Of a stretch of 18,434 bases of DNA, positions 1 through 6,933 are shown one piece after another (positions within the stretch are counted from its first letter, which is position 1; the number at the start of each line of letters is the position of its first letter). This DNA comes from Thermohalobaculum sp035527255 (GTDB lineage: Bacteria; Pseudomonadota; Alphaproteobacteria; Rhodobacterales; Rhodobacteraceae), in NCBI GenBank assembly GCA_035527255.1, contig DATLAW010000292.1, positions 1 through 18,434 of the forward strand, in the 5' to 3' direction. The notes beneath the pieces were generated by a model that made no database searches, was not told the origin of the DNA, and saw only the letters and a list, made by a program, of their open reading frames with translations. The position numbers and the translations under genes are program-made.

Positions 1-343
1 CGATCTGGCCAGCATCGTTACAGCTATGGGTCACAGCGTCGCAGCGATCGCCGATACACATCTGCAAGCCGTAGCATTGGCCCGCGCGAGAAGGCCTGGA
101 ATTGTCCTGGCAGATATCCAGCTTCGCGATGGCAGTTCCGGAATCGACGCAGTCAAGGATATCCTTCAAGCGATCGATGTCCCGGTGATCTTCGTCACCG
201 CCTTTCCCGAAAGGCTGCTCACCGGCGAATGCAACGAGCCGACCTATCTGATTGCAAAGCCGTTTGATCCAGATGTCTTGAAGGTGACCATCAACCAAGC
301 GCTGCTGCTGCATCCTGCGGTACCGGCCGCTGCGGTCGGTTGA
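1..343 (+). CDS. phyR: PhyR-type response regulator, C-terminal receiver domain (5' end missing)
   Basis: The reading frame is open from base 2, so the gene enters from the left edge and only the last 113 or so residues are seen. They match the receiver half of PhyR, the anti-anti-sigma regulator of the alphaproteobacterial general stress response. Visible marks are the acceptor Asp in VLADIQL (visible residue 38), the signature GSSGIDAV, the FVTAFPERLLTGE segment characteristic of PhyR, and the conserved Lys in AKPF. In the known system, phosphorylation of this domain frees the N-terminal sigma-like domain to bind NepR, which releases EcfG. That N-terminal domain should lie just outside the window. 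The histidine kinase follows 37 bp downstream on the same strand and ecfG lies nearby, which supports the call. The C-terminal tail past the receiver is short and Ala/Val-rich. Confidence 0.9.
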   Translation, partial: DLASIVTAMGHSVAAIADTHLQAVALARARRPGIVLADIQLRDGSSGIDAVKDILQAIDVPVIFVTAFPERLLTGECNEPTYLIAKPFDPDVLKVTINQALLLHPAVPAAAVG

Positions 344-380
344 CGATACTTCCAGGGTAAATCGCAGAAGGCAAAATATC

Positions 381-2195
381 GTGGCCAAGCTGAACCGGAT
401 CCGCCTCGTCGCTGATACTGTTTCCGGGCGACTGGCAATGGTCTTCGCGCTGCTGATTCTGCCACCGGTAATCCTGAGCCTGTTCCTGGCCTGGAATACG
501 TTCACCGAACAGAAGGCGCGCGCAAAACTGCAAGTGCGGCAGTTTGCAACGCTGACCGCGACCTATGAAAGCAAGTTCTTCGATGACGCCCGAAAGATCC
601 TGCAACAGCTCGGGAACGAGGAGGCGATCCGACGAGATAGCGGCGCCGGCTGCGATGCCGTTCTCGAGGCCGCACAGGAGCGCACGCCACAATTCGCCAG
701 CATCGGGTACTTTGACATCAACGGCCAAAAGATCTGCGGATCGAACGACGATTTTGACGACGTAACGAACCGGGCGTGGCTTCAAGAGGTTCGTAGATTC
801 CGCAGCTTCGCGATCAGCAACTATACGGTGACGCCGAATTCATTCTTCCCGGTCATCGAGGCGGCGCAGGCGGTATATGGGCCAGATGGTCAGCTTCTGG
901 GCGTATTGGCGGCCTCGATCCGGCTTTACTGGCTTTCAGCCTTCATTCGCGAGATCAGCCTCCCCAATGAGAGCGTCGTCTTTCTGATTGATGACAACGG
1001 AAACGTTCTCGCCGACCGGGCCGCAATCCTCAATACTACTGGTCCGTCGATCCCGGAAAACTCCGCTACCACGGCAGGTCTGGGGTTGCTGACGACGGTC
1101 GTCGATAAGGACGTCGCTGCAGCGATATTGACCCGGAGTCTGATAGACTTCGAGGCGGTCGGTCCAGATAACATACGCCGCGTCTTCTCCAGCGTTGCAT
1201 TGCCCCATGGCGGCGCCACGGTTCTGTTCGGGATGCCTGCTGCAAGTTCCTTCGGATGGCTTGAGAAGGATCTGTTCTATCGTGTGCTTGGCCTTGCAGC
1301 CATCGTCCTGGCAGGGATCGGCGCGGCCTGGTTCGGGACGCGCTATCTGGTGACCAGATGGACCTCGTCTCTGCGTGGGATGGCTCGGGCCTATGGCCAA
1401 GGAAACTACGCACCGAAACCCAACTTTGCGAAAGCTCCGAGAGAATTGCGCGACCTTGGTGAGACGCTCGCGATCATGGCCCAGCGGATCGCGGTGCGGG
1501 AGGAGGAACTGCGAGCCTCATTGAACCAGAAAGACATCATCCTTCGGGAGATCCATCACCGTGTTAAGAATAACCTCCAGATCGTCAGCAGCCTGCTGAA
1601 TATCCGTACCGGGAGTGTAATCAGCAGCGCCGGACAGTCGGCATTGAGTGAGGTCAAGGCGCATGTGCGTGCGTTGGCGCTGGTTCATCGGCACCTGTAT
1701 GAAAATGACGATGTCGAGCAGGTGGATTTACGTTCGTTCATGACCGAGCTGTGTCAGAGCACGCTTGCCGGCCTTTCCAGCCCCTCGCAGCGTGTGTCGC
1801 TGGCAATCGACATTCCGGAGTTCATGATCTCGACCGACCGCGCGATTGCGATTGCGCTCCTCGTAACTGAAGCGATGACAAACTCGCTGAAACACGCTTT
1901 CCAGCCGGGACAGCCGGGCCGGATATTCGTTTCCTTTGCGCGGGAAGGCGATCGGTCGGGAACTCTGTCGGTTGCTGATGATGGCGTCGGCATATCACCT
2001 GCATTGCCCGACACCGGCGGAATCGGGCTTCAGTTGATCAAGGCATTTGCCAAGCAGATCGGCGGTCGGGTGACGATCTCCGGGCCACCGGGTACGTGCA
2101 TCCGGGTGACGATCGGAGATGTCAGCGACGGTTTGGGCGACGAGGTGGACGAGGGGACCCCGGAAACGCCCGTCGGCACCAGCAGCGCCGCCTGA
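381..2195 (+). CDS. Membrane sensor histidine kinase, HisKA_2/HWE type, probable PhyR kinase
   Basis: A 604-residue sensor kinase. I start it at the GTG at 381, which has GAAGG about 9 bases upstream; the next ATG would cut into the first membrane helix. Order of parts: membrane helix at about 16-38; a periplasmic sensor region at about 39-300 resembling dCache/PAS-like domains (IGYFDINGQ, GPDGQLLGVLAASI, FLIDDNGNVLA); second helix at about 301-325; HAMP-like linker; dimerisation/phosphoacceptor box EIHHRVKNNLQ with His392/His393; ATPase domain with the N-box around Asn501 (EAMTNSLKHAF), ADDGVGI, and GGIGLQLI. The HHRVKNNL box defines the HisKA_2 class, to which kinases acting on PhyR belong. 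Placement directly after phyR suggests it phosphorylates PhyR on stress, but the signal is unknown. The last 20 residues or so are acidic and low in complexity. Confidence 0.9.
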   Translation: MAKLNRIRLVADTVSGRLAMVFALLILPPVILSLFLAWNTFTEQKARAKLQVRQFATLTATYESKFFDDARKILQQLGNEEAIRRDSGAGCDAVLEAAQERTPQFASIGYFDINGQKICGSNDDFDDVTNRAWLQEVRRFRSFAISNYTVTPNSFFPVIEAAQAVYGPDGQLLGVLAASIRLYWLSAFIREISLPNESVVFLIDDNGNVLADRAAILNTTGPSIPENSATTAGLGLLTTVVDKDVAAAILTRSLIDFEAVGPDNIRRVFSSVALPHGGATVLFGMPAASSFGWLEKDLFYRVLGLAAIVLAGIGAAWFGTRYLVTRWTSSLRGMARAYGQGNYAPKPNFAKAPRELRDLGETLAIMAQRIAVREEELRASLNQKDIILREIHHRVKNNLQIVSSLLNIRTGSVISSAGQSALSEVKAHVRALALVHRHLYENDDVEQVDLRSFMTELCQSTLAGLSSPSQRVSLAIDIPEFMISTDRAIAIALLVTEAMTNSLKHAFQPGQPGRIFVSFAREGDRSGTLSVADDGVGISPALPDTGGIGLQLIKAFAKQIGGRVTISGPPGTCIRVTIGDVSDGLGDEVDEGTPETPVGTSSAA

Positions 2196-2239
2196 GCTCC
2201 ACCGACGCTTCCCCTTCGATTTTACCGGGCGACGCTAAA

Positions 2240-2785
2240 TCAAGACGGATTATCGAATTCCAGCTCACCTTCAATGTTCATCATCTGGCGCAATGTGGCC
2301 CGAGCCCGACTGAGGCGTGACATTACAGTGCCTATCTTTAAATCAAGAACTTCGGCGGCCTCGCGGTAACTCATTCCTTCAACGCCGACCAGCAACAGAA
2401 CCTCCCGATGTTCCTCGGATAGATGGCGGATCGCTTCGACCGCCTGGCGGCAGGCGAAGCGATCGCCCTGCGATGCACTGACGGCAACAAGGGCCAAATC
2501 TTCGACCGGAATTTGGACTCCCATTCGTGACTTTTGTTTCAGCAGGTCGATCCGTACCCGGTGCAGAATGGTGAATAGATAGGCTCGGAGATTTTCAATC
2601 TCCCGATCCCCGTCAAAGTAGACAAGCGCCCGCTTTAACGCCTCCTGGACAAGGTCATCGGCATCCGCATGGTTGCCCACCAATGCGCTGGCGTAGCGGC
2701 GGAGCGCACTGATATGATCCAGCAGGTCGCGATCACCCCCGTCGCGAATATTGGTGGATCGCCCGTCGATGTCCACTTTCGGCAT
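2240..2785 (-). CDS. ecfG: EcfG-family general stress response sigma factor
   Basis: A 181-residue ECF sigma factor. Region 2 is seen around ALRRYASALVGNHADADDLVQEAL, with the core-binding and -10 recognition segment following through LRAYLFTILHRVRIDLL. Region 4 has the HTH LSEEHREVLLLVGVEGMSYREAAEVLDLKIGTVMSRLSRARATLR. This layout and spacing are typical of EcfG, which directs RNA polymerase to general stress promoters. The frame is open further upstream with Met codons at 2830 and 2815. I chose the ATG at 2785 because GGGAGT sits about 9 bases before it. The gene converges on the sensor kinase (44 bp between stops). A promoter matching EcfG's own consensus lies about 90 bp upstream, implying positive autoregulation. 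No nepR precedes it, although nepR-ecfG pairing is common. Confidence 0.88.
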   Translation of the reverse strand: MPKVDIDGRSTNIRDGGDRDLLDHISALRRYASALVGNHADADDLVQEALKRALVYFDGDREIENLRAYLFTILHRVRIDLLKQKSRMGVQIPVEDLALVAVSASQGDRFACRQAVEAIRHLSEEHREVLLLVGVEGMSYREAAEVLDLKIGTVMSRLSRARATLRQMMNIEGELEFDNPS

Positions 2786-3130
2786 TCTCCCATTACTCCC
2801 GGACGCGATCGTCATTCGGATCGACGCCACGGGCAGCTATCAGTGAACCGTAGATCTACGCTACCACCATAAGGACGCAGAACAATGTCACTGGTTCCGG
2901 GATCAGGATTGATTGCTTCCCTTGACTCTGACGGCGCAGCTTCTGGCGCGCCAACGGAACTTCCGGCGGTAGGCGCTACTGCATAGACCGCTAGATGCAA
3001 GTTTCTATTCCGCGATATTTTGGAGAATTTGACCGGGCCGCGCAATTCTTTTGCCGGCGGGACCAGAAAGTCTCGCAGCCAGCTTAAGTATTCAGAAACC
3101 AGCGGTGGATCGTGTAATCACATTTTACGT
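2786..3130. other. Intergenic region between ecfG and galE
   Basis: About 345 bp with no gene I can support. It holds the ecfG promoter (2874-2898) and the ecfG leader. I looked specifically for nepR (about 60 residues, usually just upstream of ecfG) on the minus strand. The one open frame, at about 2812-3045, lacks the NepR helix pattern and its C-terminal half is Ser/Pro/Gly-rich. No convincing terminator for galE is visible between 3050 and 3130. Confidence 0.5.
2874..2898 (-). promoter_or_regulatory. EcfG-type promoter of ecfG
   Basis: On the minus strand GGAAC (2898-2894) is followed, after exactly 16 bases, by CGTC (2877-2874). The known EcfG consensus is GGAAC-N16/17-CGTT, so only the last base differs. 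Transcription would start a few bases further on, leaving a leader of roughly 80 bases before the ecfG ATG at 2785. Position, strand and spacing all fit an autoregulated ecfG promoter. The function is inferred; the match itself is direct. Confidence 0.65.
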
Positions 3131-4123
3131 CTATTCCACGAACCCACCACGCCGATGCCAATTCCAAGCATCACGGATCATGGCGTCGAGATCGTGGACA
3201 GGTTGCCAACCGAGTATCGCCTGCGCGCGGCTGGCGTCACAGACCAGCCGTGCCGGATCACCGGAACGACGCGGTCCCGGCTTCGCTGCGATCACGGCGC
3301 CGGTCACGGCCCGCGTCCTGGCGATCACCTCGGCCACCGAGTAACCGCTTCCGATGCCGAGATTCATTGCGGACGTTTCGCCCAGCCGATCAGCCTGCCC
3401 CATCAGCCGCCCGAGGCCCAGCAAATGCGCCGCGATCAAATCCTCAACATGGACATAGTCGCGAATACAGGTGCCATCAGGCGTCGGATAATCCTGGCCG
3501 AAGATGGTGATCGCCTCGCGCTTTCCCATTGCTGCCTCGATCACCAATGGCACCAGATGGGTCTCGGGCTGATGTTGCTCGCCAATCTCGGCGCCGGGGG
3601 CTGCCCCGGCGACGTTAAAATAGCGGAAGATCATGGCCCGGAACCCATGGGCCCGAACGAAATCGCCAATCATCGTCTCGATTGCCAGCTTGGTGGAGCC
3701 ATATGTATTGGTTGGGCGCTGGGGTGCCGCCTCGGGAATCAGATCGAGATCAGGTTCGCCATAAGTTGCTGCCGTCGAGGAAAAAACAATCCGGGCAATC
3801 CCGGCGCGGCGCATCGCTTCAAGAAGATTAAGGCTGCCGCAGACATTGGTACTCCAATAAAGCTCCGGGTTGGTCATCGACTGGCCAACCAGTGAGCGGG
3901 CGGCGAAATGCATTACCGCGTCGATCGGCTCGGTAGCGAAGGCGCGGTCGAGATCAGCAGAGTTCAGCAGGTCGCCCTCGATCAATGGACCAAAGCGCAC
4001 CGAGTCGCGCCAGCCGGTCGAGAAATCGTCGAAGACAACCGGCCTGTGACCCGCTTCGGCGAGCTGACGGCAGGCATGGGCGCCAATATAACCGGCGCCT
4101 CCGGTTACCAAAACGACTGCCAT
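3131..4123 (-). CDS. galE: UDP-glucose 4-epimerase
   Basis: A 330-residue short-chain dehydrogenase/reductase of the extended class that interconverts UDP-glucose and UDP-galactose, feeding galactose use and polysaccharide synthesis. The NAD-binding TGGAGYIG is at residues 7-14, the catalytic Ser/Thr in SSTAATYG at about 116-117, and YGSTK supplies Tyr141 and Lys145. Other GalE signatures are MHFAARSLVGQSM, FRYFNVAGA, TPDGTCIRDYVHVEDL and the C-terminal LGWQP. The frame extends 10 codons further upstream, but the ATG at 4123 has GGGAGAG just before it and gives the usual GalE N-terminus. It is a single-gene unit, divergent from the flavoprotein gene across 251 bp. Its length is normal for the family. 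Related epimerases such as UDP-glucuronate 4-epimerase cannot be fully excluded, but the residues fit GalE best. Confidence 0.93.
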   Translation of the reverse strand: MAVVLVTGGAGYIGAHACRQLAEAGHRPVVFDDFSTGWRDSVRFGPLIEGDLLNSADLDRAFATEPIDAVMHFAARSLVGQSMTNPELYWSTNVCGSLNLLEAMRRAGIARIVFSSTAATYGEPDLDLIPEAAPQRPTNTYGSTKLAIETMIGDFVRAHGFRAMIFRYFNVAGAAPGAEIGEQHQPETHLVPLVIEAAMGKREAITIFGQDYPTPDGTCIRDYVHVEDLIAAHLLGLGRLMGQADRLGETSAMNLGIGSGYSVAEVIARTRAVTGAVIAAKPGPRRSGDPARLVCDASRAQAILGWQPVHDLDAMIRDAWNWHRRGGFVE

Positions 4124-4374
4124 TTGATCTCTCCCGCTCCACTGCCAGCGCACTGCCTATCATCGAAGGGAGCCGGGGATCAACGGTACTCCAGGCACGC
4201 AGGGAAAGGGGCAAGGACGCAGTTTATACTGCCTAGGAGTCCAAGCGTTTCAGTGCGAAGTGAACTGCATCGCGCTTGAATCGCCGCAAAGTCTGGATGC
4301 AATGATGTGCATTCGCGGGACGGGACATTGGCGGCGGCGTTGCGTCGCTGCACCTGGCGGGGTAGGGCTGCGGC

Positions 4375-5595
4375 ATGGAACCAGAATACATCGATGCCGT
4401 TGTCATTGGCGCTGGACCGGCCGGGCTAGCCGCCGCCGAGGCGCTGTTGGCGGCGGGCATCCGACCGGTGGTCTTCGAGGCGAAACCGACGGTGGCGCGC
4501 AAGCTGTTGATGGCGGGGAAGTCCGGCCTGAACCTGACCAGGGACCAGGACCGCGAGAGCTTTATCGCGAATTTCGGTACCGCCGCCCCACGGCTTCGCC
4601 CGATGCTGGATACTTTCGGCCCACCCGAGGTCCGCGCTTGGGCCGAGGGGCTGGGTCAGCCGGTGTTCACCGGCTCGTCCCTGCGGGTGTTCCCGAAGGC
4701 GATGAAGGCGTCGCCGCTGGTGCGCCAATGGCTGGCCCGGTTGGCCGAGTTGAACGGAGGCGCCGAGATCCGTACCCGCGTGCGCTGGACCGGATGGCAG
4801 GGCGATGCGCTGGCTTTCGACACCCCGGAAGGCCCCCGGCTCGTTACCCCCCGCGCCACCATCCTGGCCTTGGGCGGCGCCAGCTGGCCGCGCCTCGGCT
4901 CCGACGCCGCCTGGGTGCCGTGGCTGGAGGGGCGCGGCATCAGTATCACCCCGTTCCGCGCCGCCAACATGGGTTTTGACGCGGATTGGTCGGTGCATTT
5001 CCGCGACCGTCTCGCCGGCCTGCCAGTCAAGCCGGTACGGCTGAATTTCAACGGCCATTCGGTCAAAGGCGAGTTCGTCGTCACCAGGTCCGGCATCGAG
5101 GGCAGCGCCGTCTACGCGCTGTCCGACTCCTTGCGTGATGCGCTGGAGCACGGCCCCGCCACGCTGACCCTCGACCTCGCCCCGGACCAGAGCGAGGCCG
5201 CGCTCAGCGCCCGCCTGTCGCGCCCGATCGGGCGAAACTCGATGGCCAACCATCTGCGCAAGACGGTGCGCCTGACCGGGGTCAAGGCCGGGTTGCTGCG
5301 CGAACTGGCGCCGCAAACCCTCGGCAGCCCCGACGACACCGCGAGGGCGATCAAGGCGCTGCCATTGGTGCTGACCCGCTCCCGCCCGCTGGCCGAGGCG
5401 ATCTCCAGCGCCGGTGGCGTTGGTTGGGGCGAACTGGACAAAGACCTGATGCTGACCCGCCAGCCTGGCACCTTCGCCGCCGGCGAGATGCTGGACTGGG
5501 AGGCGCCGACTGGCGGCTACCTGCTGACCGCCTGCCTTGCCACCGGGTTTCGGGCCGGGCAAGCTGCCGCCGATTGGATCAAGGAAGCCCGATGA
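4375..5595 (+). CDS. FAD-dependent oxidoreductase, TIGR03862-like flavoprotein (HI0933/BaiN-related)
   Basis: A 406-residue flavoprotein. The N-terminus has the Rossmann dinucleotide motif GAGPAG at residues 12-17, followed by an acidic end of the second strand (VVFEAKP). It then carries the HI0933-type motif KLLMAGKSGLNLT, a central ALGGASWPRLGSDAAWV block, and a C-terminal FAD-binding segment GTFAAGEMLDWEAPTGGYLLTAC. These are hallmarks of the HI0933/BaiN-like group, and the GGASWPRLGSD variant fits the TIGR03862 subgroup. The physiological reaction of this subgroup is not established, so I assign none. It overlaps the downstream thioesterase by ATGA (4 bp), which implies translational coupling. 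GC is visibly higher here than in the stress-response locus. No signal peptide is present, so it is cytoplasmic. Confidence 0.85.
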   Translation: MEPEYIDAVVIGAGPAGLAAAEALLAAGIRPVVFEAKPTVARKLLMAGKSGLNLTRDQDRESFIANFGTAAPRLRPMLDTFGPPEVRAWAEGLGQPVFTGSSLRVFPKAMKASPLVRQWLARLAELNGGAEIRTRVRWTGWQGDALAFDTPEGPRLVTPRATILALGGASWPRLGSDAAWVPWLEGRGISITPFRAANMGFDADWSVHFRDRLAGLPVKPVRLNFNGHSVKGEFVVTRSGIEGSAVYALSDSLRDALEHGPATLTLDLAPDQSEAALSARLSRPIGRNSMANHLRKTVRLTGVKAGLLRELAPQTLGSPDDTARAIKALPLVLTRSRPLAEAISSAGGVGWGELDKDLMLTRQPGTFAAGEMLDWEAPTGGYLLTACLATGFRAGQAAADWIKEAR

Positions 5596-5963
5596 CGGAA
5601 CCTAAAGGCGAAATCACCATCCAGACCATCGCCATGCCCGCCGACAGCAACGCCAACGGCGACATCTTCGGCGGCTGGCTGATGGCGCAGATGGACCTCG
5701 GGGGCAGCATCCTGGCGCGTCGGCGCGCACGCGGTCGGGTCGCCACCGTGGCGGTCGACGGGATGGTGTTCCACAAGCCGGTCAAGATTGGCGACGTGCT
5801 GGCGATCCACTCGGTGCTGGAACACGAGGGCCGCACCTCGATGAAAGTCGCCGTCGAGGCCTGGATCACCCGGATGCCGGCGGGCGACCACATGCGGGTA
5901 ACCAAGGCGGTGTTCACCTTTGTGGCGATCGACGATGCGGGGAAGCCTAGAGTGCTGCCTTAG
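5592..5963 (+). CDS. Acyl-CoA thioesterase, YciA-like hotdog fold
   Basis: A 123-residue single-hotdog protein. It begins at the ATG inside the ATGA overlap with the flavoprotein stop; frames open further upstream run inside that gene. The signature MPADSNANGDIFGGWLMAQMD contains Asp24 and Asp35, the region that holds the catalytic acid in YciA-type thioesterases. It continues with VDGMVFHKPVKIGDVL and FTFVAIDDAGKPR, also typical. YciA enzymes hydrolyse a broad range of acyl-CoA thioesters in the cytoplasm, probably to adjust the CoA pool. Its substrate here is unknown. The shared transcript with an oxidoreductase is suggestive, but no defined pathway is known to me for this pair. It converges on the first cold-shock gene, with a hairpin terminator between them. 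Confidence 0.88.
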   Translation: MTEPKGEITIQTIAMPADSNANGDIFGGWLMAQMDLGGSILARRRARGRVATVAVDGMVFHKPVKIGDVLAIHSVLEHEGRTSMKVAVEAWITRMPAGDHMRVTKAVFTFVAIDDAGKPRVLP

Positions 5964-5978
5964 CCTCTCACAAAGCAA

Positions 5979-6004
5979 AACCCCGCAGGCAGGCCCGCGG
6001 GGTT
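5979..6004 (-). terminator. Rho-independent terminator of the first cold-shock gene (possibly bidirectional)
   Basis: A perfect 8-bp inverted repeat (AACCCCGC / GCGGGGTT) with a 10-base loop. Read on the minus strand it lies 28 bp after the csp stop and is followed by a short T run (TTTTG), as expected for an intrinsic terminator. On the plus strand it could also stop the thioesterase transcript, though the T run there is weaker. A less perfect version follows the second csp copy. Confidence 0.75.
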
Positions 6005-6031
6005 CATAGTTTTCAACGCAGTAGGCGTGAC

Positions 6032-6238
6032 TTAGACGTAGCTGATGTTACCAGCCGAGGTCTTGCCGTCACGGCCGCTTTCCAGTTCGTACTGGATGCG
6101 CTGGCCTTCGCCCGGGCTCTGCAGCCCAGCGCGCTCGACGGCCGAGACGTGCAGAAATACGTCCTTGCTGCCGTCTTCCGGCTGGATAAAGCCGAAGCCC
6201 TTAGTTGCGTTGAACCATTTCACGGTGCCAGTGGCCAT
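6032..6238 (-). CDS. Cold-shock domain protein, copy 1
   Basis: A 68-residue single cold-shock domain, the full length of a CspA-type RNA/ssDNA-binding chaperone. The RNP1 motif KGFGFI is at residues 13-18 and RNP2 VFLHVS at 27-32. The start ATG at 6238 has AAGGAGA at 6252-6246, a strong ribosome site. It is the outer member of a tandem duplication. Its protein differs from copy 2 (6593-6799) at 10 of 68 positions, mostly conservative and clustered at 43-49 and 59-65, with both RNA-binding motifs unchanged. Proteins of this family melt RNA secondary structure and may act in cold, stationary phase or general stress. A leader of uncertain length lies upstream. Whether this copy is cold-induced cannot be told from sequence. 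Confidence 0.95.
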   Translation of the reverse strand: MATGTVKWFNATKGFGFIQPEDGSKDVFLHVSAVERAGLQSPGEGQRIQYELESGRDGKTSAGNISYV

Positions 6239-6302
6239 ATCCGTGTCTCCTTCTTAGATGCCGCACGCGGGGTGCTGCGACTGTGGCTTTTCGGTCATCT
6301 CA

Positions 6303-6334
6303 GAAATCCGACAGCCTAAAGAGACGGACAGTGG
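6303..6334 (-). repeat. 32-bp identical block upstream of csp copy 1
   Basis: Identical base for base to 6864-6895, 561 bp away, while flanking non-coding sequence differs at many positions. It lies 65-96 bases upstream of the csp ATG. It may be a promoter element or part of a csp leader RNA, both known control points for csp genes. Confidence 0.7.
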
Positions 6335-6447
6335 CTTCGATTGATGCGATAGCGCGGCCTATATGGGCGCATACGTCGCAAATTGCAAGTGTTGCTGCTC
6401 GTTTGAACGATCAGAATCGGGGCTTTTCGCCCGGCCACACAATATCT

Positions 6448-6516
6448 ATGGGGATCATCCTTAGCGGTGACAATATGCAGGGAATAGACGCCGAGAGGCT
6501 ACACCGTGGCAGTTGA
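6448..6516 (+). pseudogene. Remnant of the parC 5' end (duplication scar)
   Basis: From the ATG at 6448 this reads MGIILSGDNMQGIDAERLHRGS and stops at TGA 6514-6516. The real parC begins MSTILPDDDMQGVVAEPLARAL at 7045. M, I, L, D, MQG, AE, L and R align without gaps, and the bases before the ATG (CACAATATCT versus CACAACATCT) match too. The rest of parC is absent. It therefore appears to be the truncated start carried along when the csp-parC junction was duplicated. It is unlikely to make a useful protein, although its start context is preserved. Confidence 0.7.
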
Positions 6517-6541
6517 GCAGATGCCTTGCGCCAACACAAAA

Positions 6542-6563
6542 CCCCGCAAGCGGACCCCCGGGG
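6542..6563 (-). terminator. Degenerate terminator of the second cold-shock gene
   Basis: The inverted repeat CCCCG / CGGGG is followed on the minus strand by TTTTG. It is the positional equivalent (561-bp offset) of the stronger 8-bp-stem terminator after copy 1. The stem here is only 5 bp, so termination may be weaker, letting transcripts of copy 2 run into copy 1. Confidence 0.45.
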
Positions 6564-6592
6564 CAATTTCAGTGAGCGCTGTTACCAGCGGT

Positions 6593-6799
6593 TCAGACGT
6601 AGGAAAGGTCGCTTGCCGAAGTCCGGCCGTCGCGGCCGCTTTCGAGTTCGTAGGACACCTTCTGGCCGTCCTGCGGGCTCTGCAATCCGGCGCGCTCGAC
6701 CGCCGAGACATGCAGGAATACGTCCTTGCTGCCATCGTCCGGCTGAATGAAGCCAAAACCCTTCGTTGCGTTGAACCATTTCACGGTGCCAGTGGCCAT
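6593..6799 (-). CDS. Cold-shock domain protein, copy 2
   Basis: A 68-residue cold-shock domain protein, paralogous to the gene at 6032-6238 and exactly 561 bp away. RNP1 KGFGFI (13-18) and RNP2 VFLHVS (27-32) are intact. The changes relative to copy 1 are E21D, G43Q, E44D, R47K, I48V, Q49S, K59R, G63S, N64D and I65L. It has a GGGGAGA ribosome site in place of AAGGAGA, so translation strength may differ. It is divergent from parC across 245 bp, which is presumably the ancestral arrangement. The conserved motifs and the conservative pattern of substitution suggest both copies are under selection and functional. The role is as for CspA-type RNA chaperones; its inducing condition is unknown. Confidence 0.95.
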   Translation of the reverse strand: MATGTVKWFNATKGFGFIQPDDGSKDVFLHVSAVERAGLQSPQDGQKVSYELESGRDGRTSASDLSYV

Positions 6800-6863
6800 A
6801 TCCGTGTCTCCCCATTATGTGCCACGCGCATTGTGCCGTGACTGTGGCTGCTCGGTCATCTAT

Positions 6864-6895
6864 GAAATCCGACAGCCTAAAGAGACGGACAGTGG
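6864..6895 (-). repeat. 32-bp identical block upstream of csp copy 2
   Basis: The second copy of the block at 6303-6334, at the same distance from its csp start codon. Retention of 32 identical bases in otherwise diverged spacer suggests a conserved regulatory role or recent gene conversion. Confidence 0.7.
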
Positions 6896-6933
6896 TTTCG
6901 ATTCTTGAGCGATAGCGCGGGATATTTTCAAGA

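Larger units (their letters stand above)
6239..6592. other. Spacer between the two csp copies: csp leader plus parC start remnant
   Basis: This 354-bp stretch has no intact gene. From 6239 to about 6430 it is a homologous copy of the region upstream of csp copy 2 (6800 to about 7000). This includes a 32-bp block (6303-6334) identical to 6864-6895. It is probably the promoter and leader of csp copy 1. From 6448 to 6516 it contains a decayed copy of the parC 5' end, listed separately. The right end (about 6538-6592) is the 3' flank of csp copy 2, with its terminator. Confidence 0.6.

Noticed and set aside
2812..3045. Minus-strand 77-codon frame upstream of ecfG as a candidate nepR
   Set aside because: It lacks the conserved NepR helices (the LG.KLR.LYD..V.EP.P pattern) and the ecfG promoter lies inside it.
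3020..3895. A 291-codon plus-strand frame opposite galE
   Set aside because: Antisense to galE; the galE reading shows all catalytic motifs and this one shows none.
4426..5562. A 378-codon minus-strand frame opposite the flavoprotein gene
   Set aside because: Antisense shadow; Gly/Gln/Arg-rich and without family resemblance.
6283..6516. A 77-codon frame running through the csp spacer as a separate gene
   Set aside because: Its first part is the leader of csp copy 1 read backwards and its last part is the parC start remnant; there is no ribosome site at 6283.
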